Below, one piece after another: positions 5,852 to 7,850 of a DNA stretch of 7,850 bases. Numbering within the stretch: position 1 is the stretch's first letter; each line of letters starts with the position of its first letter. The DNA is taken from NCBI GenBank assembly GCA_028291285.1, contig JAQGIJ010000259.1, positions 1-7,850 of the forward strand, written 5' to 3'. Both the position numbers and the translations under genes were made by a program. Source of the DNA: Phenylobacterium sp. (GTDB lineage: Bacteria > Pseudomonadota > Alphaproteobacteria > Caulobacterales > Caulobacteraceae). The notes beneath the pieces are model-generated. The model ran no database searches, was not told the origin of the DNA, and saw only the letters and a list, made by a program, of their open reading frames with translations.

Positions 5852-6601
5852 TCAGATCAGGCCCAGCGCCTTGAAGCTCGCCACGCCGTCGCGGCCGACC
5901 ACCAGATGGTCATGGACGGCGATCCGCAGTGACCGGCCCGCCTCGATGATCTGCCGGGTGATGTCCACGTCGGCGGCGGAGGGGGTCGGATCGCCCGAGG
6001 GATGGTTGTGCACCAGGATCAGCGAGCTCGCGGAAAGCTCCAGCGCCCGGCGCATCAGCTCGCGCGGATAGACCGGCGCGTGGTCGACCGTGCCGTGGCC
6101 GGTCACCTCGTCGGCGATCAGCTGGTTCTTCTTGTCCAAGAACAGCACGCGCACCTGCTCGCGCGGCTCGTGCGCCAGCGCCGCCTTCACATAGGCCAGC
6201 AGCGCCGACCAGGAGGAGATCACCGTGCGCCGGGCCACCTGCTCCTTCGCCGCCCGCAGCGCCGCCTCGTGCATCAGCGCCAGGTCCAGCGCCACCGCCG
6301 CGCCGACGCCGGGCACGGTCTTCAACGCCTCGGGGCCGGCCCCCAGCACGGCGCCGAGCGAGCCGAAGCGCGCCAGCAGCTGCTTGGCCAACGGCTTGAC
6401 GTCGCCGCGCGGAATGGCCCGGAACAGCACCAGCTCCAGCAGCTCGTAGTCCGGCAAGGCCGACAGGCCGGCCGCCGCCGCCCGCTCGCGCAGCCGGTCG
6501 CGGTGACCGAGGTAATGCGGCTTCGGCTCAGGCGCGCGCTTGGCCGCGGCCCACAGGTCGGGCTGGGACGAGGCGTCTTCCAGGGCGGGGCGGCGGTCCA
6601 T
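5852..6601 (-). CDS. radC: RadC family JAB-domain protein (UPF0758)
   Basis: The 249-residue protein has the normal RadC layout. An N-terminal helical region ([20 protein letters not shown], 29-48; [10 protein letters not shown], 51-60) leads to a helix-hairpin-helix-like segment [14 protein letters not shown] (96-109). A JAB/MPN metalloprotease-like domain (about 125-249) follows, with [16 protein letters not shown] (147-162) and the zinc motif [14 protein letters not shown] (198-211), in which His198, His200 and Asp211 are the expected ligands. The family was long called a DNA repair protein, but that role in E. coli was withdrawn and its true function is unclear. No Shine-Dalgarno is visible before the ATG at 6601, while a weak promoter (TTGCGC at 6638-6633, AACACT at 6615-6610) would start the mRNA almost at the ATG, so leaderless translation is possible. 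A LexA-type box lies at 6613-6627. Confidence 0.94.
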   Translation of the reverse strand: MDRRPALEDASSQPDLWAAAKRAPEPKPHYLGHRDRLRERAAAAGLSALPDYELLELVLFRAIPRGDVKPLAKQLLARFGSLGAVLGAGPEALKTVPGVGAAVALDLALMHEAALRAAKEQVARRTVISSWSALLAYVKAALAHEPREQVRVLFLDKKNQLIADEVTGHGTVDHAPVYPRELMRRALELSASSLILVHNHPSGDPTPSAADVDITRQIIEAGRSLRIAVHDHLVVGRDGVASFKALGLI

Positions 6602-6612
6602 GCGGTGCGAGT

Positions 6613-6627
6613 GTTCCGCAAATGTTC
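6613..6627. promoter_or_regulatory. Putative LexA operator (SOS box, GTTC-N7-GTTC) before radC
   Basis: On the plus strand GTTC (6613-6616) and GTTC (6624-6627) are separated by exactly seven bases, the established LexA site of alphaproteobacteria such as Caulobacter and Rhodobacter. It lies 11 bases upstream of the radC start, in the 45-bp gap behind the nitroreductase gene, and overlaps the putative -10 element. Repression there would control radC independently of the upstream genes. It is the only exact copy noticed in the window. Confidence 0.6.
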
Positions 6628-6646
6628 CCGCCGCGCAAGCCCCAGC

Positions 6647-7111
6647 TCAGCCGATCGGCTCCAGCACCACCACCGGGATCTCGCGGGTGGCGCGGGCCTG
6701 GTAGTCGTCGTAGGGCGCATAGGTCTCGCGCAGCTGTGCCCACAGCCGCGCGCGCTCCTCGCCGTGCGCGGTGCGGGCGCGCACGCGCATCCGCTTGGGC
6801 CCGACGCGGATCTCCGCCTCCGGGTTGGCGGTCAGGTTCAGGTACCAGGCCGGGTCGCTGGGGAAGCCGCCCTTGGAGGCGATCACCACATAGGCCTCGC
6901 CGGCCTGGGCGTAGATCAGCGGCGAATGGCGCGGCTCGCCGGACTTTCGGCCCGTGGTAGTGAGCAGCAGCGTCGGCAGCAGGCCTGAGGCGCCCGCCTG
7001 ACCGGAGTCCCACAGGTGCGCGGCCTCCGGGTCGCTCAGGTATTTCTCGATGTGGCCCGGCACCCAGGGCGGCGTCTTCCAGACCCACTTCTTCGGCGCT
7101 TGTTCGGACAT
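6647..7111 (-). CDS. Deazaflavin-type nitroreductase / quinone reductase family protein (DDN-like)
   Basis: A 154-residue protein of the split beta-barrel flavin/deazaflavin-binding family that includes mycobacterial Ddn. Recognisable parts: LLLTTTGRKSGEPRHSPLIY (48-67), the family hallmark where TTGRKSG contacts the cofactor phosphate; YVVIASKGGFPSDPAWYLNL (74-93); ANPEAEIRVGPKRMRVRAR (95-113); and the C-terminal YAPYDDYQARATREIPVVVLEP. The open frame extends upstream to 7165, but the ATG at 7111 has a strong GAGAGGGAGA in front and is the likely start. Many proteobacteria with this family do not make F420, so the cofactor here may be another flavin; this cannot be told. It sits 57 bp behind the membrane protein gene and 45 bp before radC. 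Confidence 0.88.
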   Translation of the reverse strand: MSEQAPKKWVWKTPPWVPGHIEKYLSDPEAAHLWDSGQAGASGLLPTLLLTTTGRKSGEPRHSPLIYAQAGEAYVVIASKGGFPSDPAWYLNLTANPEAEIRVGPKRMRVRARTAHGEERARLWAQLRETYAPYDDYQARATREIPVVVLEPIG

Positions 7112-7168
7112 TCGGCGTCTCCCTCTCGTCGGCGCCAGGAGAGCAGCGACGCCGGGCCGCGGCAAGCC

Positions 7169-7687
7169 TCAGGCGCCTTCCGACGGCTTGGCCCTCGGCG
7201 CCAGCCAGGTGACCAGGTCCCAGGCGTTGCGGATGGTGATCAGCAGCAGCGCCATGGCGCCGACAGCGGCGGCGTTGGCGGCCCAGCCGCTGCGCTCCGC
7301 CACACCTAGCGCGGCCGCCGCCAAGCCCAGGTAGGCGACGTTCGGCGCCACGCCGTACCACCAGATGTCGGACCAGTGCGTTTGCTTGACCCGGCCGGTC
7401 GCCAGCGCCAGCATGACGCGCACGGCGTGGCCGAAGCCTGCGACGGCGCAAAGGCCGATCAGCGCGCCCGCGGGCGTCGCGGCGAGACGCGGCGTGAGCG
7501 CGACCCCGCTGACCACCAGCACGGCGGCGAAGTGATAGACCAGCGGCGTCATGAACACACTCGAGCCGCGCCGCGCCTGATCTTGGTCCTGACCCGCAGT
7601 CAGGGTGACCACGACGAACAGCAGGCCGATCAGGGCGCCGGAGGCGCTGCCGACGAGGAGGTAGAAGCTGTCCCAGCCCTCGAACAT
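7169..7687 (-). CDS. Hypothetical inner-membrane protein with about five transmembrane helices
   Basis: I do not recognise a named family. The 172-residue product from the ATG at 7687 starts MFEGWDSFYLLVGSASGALI. It has hydrophobic segments near residues 7-29, 48-66, 73-96, 111-130 and 136-162. Between them are a polar loop AGQDQDQARRGSS (31-43) and a Trp-rich loop THWSDIWWYG (103-112). No catalytic motif is visible. The frame is open upstream to 7828, but that extension is Arg/Ser/Pro-rich and overlaps the map reading frame on the same strand, so it is taken as non-coding. No strong Shine-Dalgarno precedes 7687. It follows map by 25 bp, so translation within a shared transcript is likely. 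Confidence 0.75.
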   Translation of the reverse strand: MFEGWDSFYLLVGSASGALIGLLFVVVTLTAGQDQDQARRGSSVFMTPLVYHFAAVLVVSGVALTPRLAATPAGALIGLCAVAGFGHAVRVMLALATGRVKQTHWSDIWWYGVAPNVAYLGLAAAALGVAERSGWAANAAAVGAMALLLITIRNAWDLVTWLAPRAKPSEGA

Positions 7688-7712
7688 GGCGCTGGACCGC
7701 GCCGAACGGGGG

Positions 7713-7850
7713 TCAGGCGCTCTGCACCGGCGGCTTGAAGAGCCCGGTCGGCGAGACGGTGAACACCTCCACGCCGGTCTCGGTGACGCCCACCGAGTGC
7801 TCGCACTGCGCGGAGAGCGACTTGTCACGGGTGACCGCCGTCCAGCCGTC
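7713..7850 (-). CDS. map: Methionine aminopeptidase type I, C-terminal 45 residues (cut by window edge)
   Basis: The minus strand from the right edge to the TGA at 7713-7715 reads [20 protein letters not shown] followed by a [11 protein letters not shown] segment, the C-terminal end of type I methionine aminopeptidase. The Glu in QCEHS corresponds to the last metal-binding residue (QYEHT in E. coli). The enzyme removes the initiator Met from new proteins and is essential in bacteria. The tail after VFTVS ([13 protein letters not shown]) is longer than in E. coli, as in related alphaproteobacteria. The N-terminal part lies beyond the window. It is the most upstream visible member of the minus-strand run map, membrane protein, nitroreductase, radC. 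Confidence 0.92.
   Translation of the reverse strand, partial: DGWTAVTRDKSLSAQCEHSVGVTETGVEVFTVSPTGLFKPPVQSA

Noticed and set aside
7688..7828. Upstream extension of the membrane protein frame
   Set aside because: Its residues overlap the map coding frame and are Arg/Ser/Pro-rich; the ATG at 7687 begins the hydrophobic protein.

Overview
The window is about 7.85 kb of very GC-rich, densely coding DNA. It reads as chromosomal sequence from an alphaproteobacterium, most likely Caulobacterales (Caulobacter/Phenylobacterium type). Reasons: strong G/C bias at third codon positions, GTG starts, the style of the map, radC, AlkB-like and DUF4142 proteins, and three promoter-like sequences resembling the alphaproteobacterial EcfG/SigT general stress response consensus (GGAAC-N16/17-CGTT) plus one perfect alphaproteobacterial LexA box (GTTC-N7-GTTC). 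No mobile element, tRNA, rRNA or CRISPR was seen.

Left part (1-2558): the N-terminal end of an AlkB-like 2-oxoglutarate dioxygenase (minus strand) lies divergent from an MscS-type mechanosensitive channel (plus). After the channel comes a small glycine-rich unknown protein (plus) preceded by its own stress-type promoter. A perfect GNRA-loop hairpin separates it from a convergent DUF4142 lipoprotein (minus), which also has a stress-type promoter. Middle part (2559-3895): a 266-bp divergent regulatory gap containing a strong hairpin, then a PfkB-family 2-keto-3-deoxygluconate kinase (plus). The 153-bp gap behind the kinase holds the best stress-promoter match of the window. It points on the minus strand into a short stretch with a small C-loop hairpin and a long GC-rich stem-loop: a candidate stress-induced small RNA.

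Right part (3896-7850): a run of six minus-strand genes. In transcription order these are map (3' end only), a five-helix membrane protein, a deazaflavin-type nitroreductase, radC, an NAD(P)H-dependent FMN reductase and an acyl-CoA dehydrogenase. Gaps are 25-83 bp, so parts may be co-transcribed, but radC has a LexA-type operator in the 45-bp gap before its start and so probably has its own DNA-damage-controlled promoter.

Functionally this is mostly housekeeping: osmotic relief, sugar acid catabolism, acyl-CoA oxidation and N-terminal Met removal. Over it lie two apparent stress circuits: general stress (small protein, DUF4142 lipoprotein, candidate sRNA) and DNA damage (radC). All regulatory assignments are motif-based inferences; the protein family calls rest on recognised motifs read by eye.
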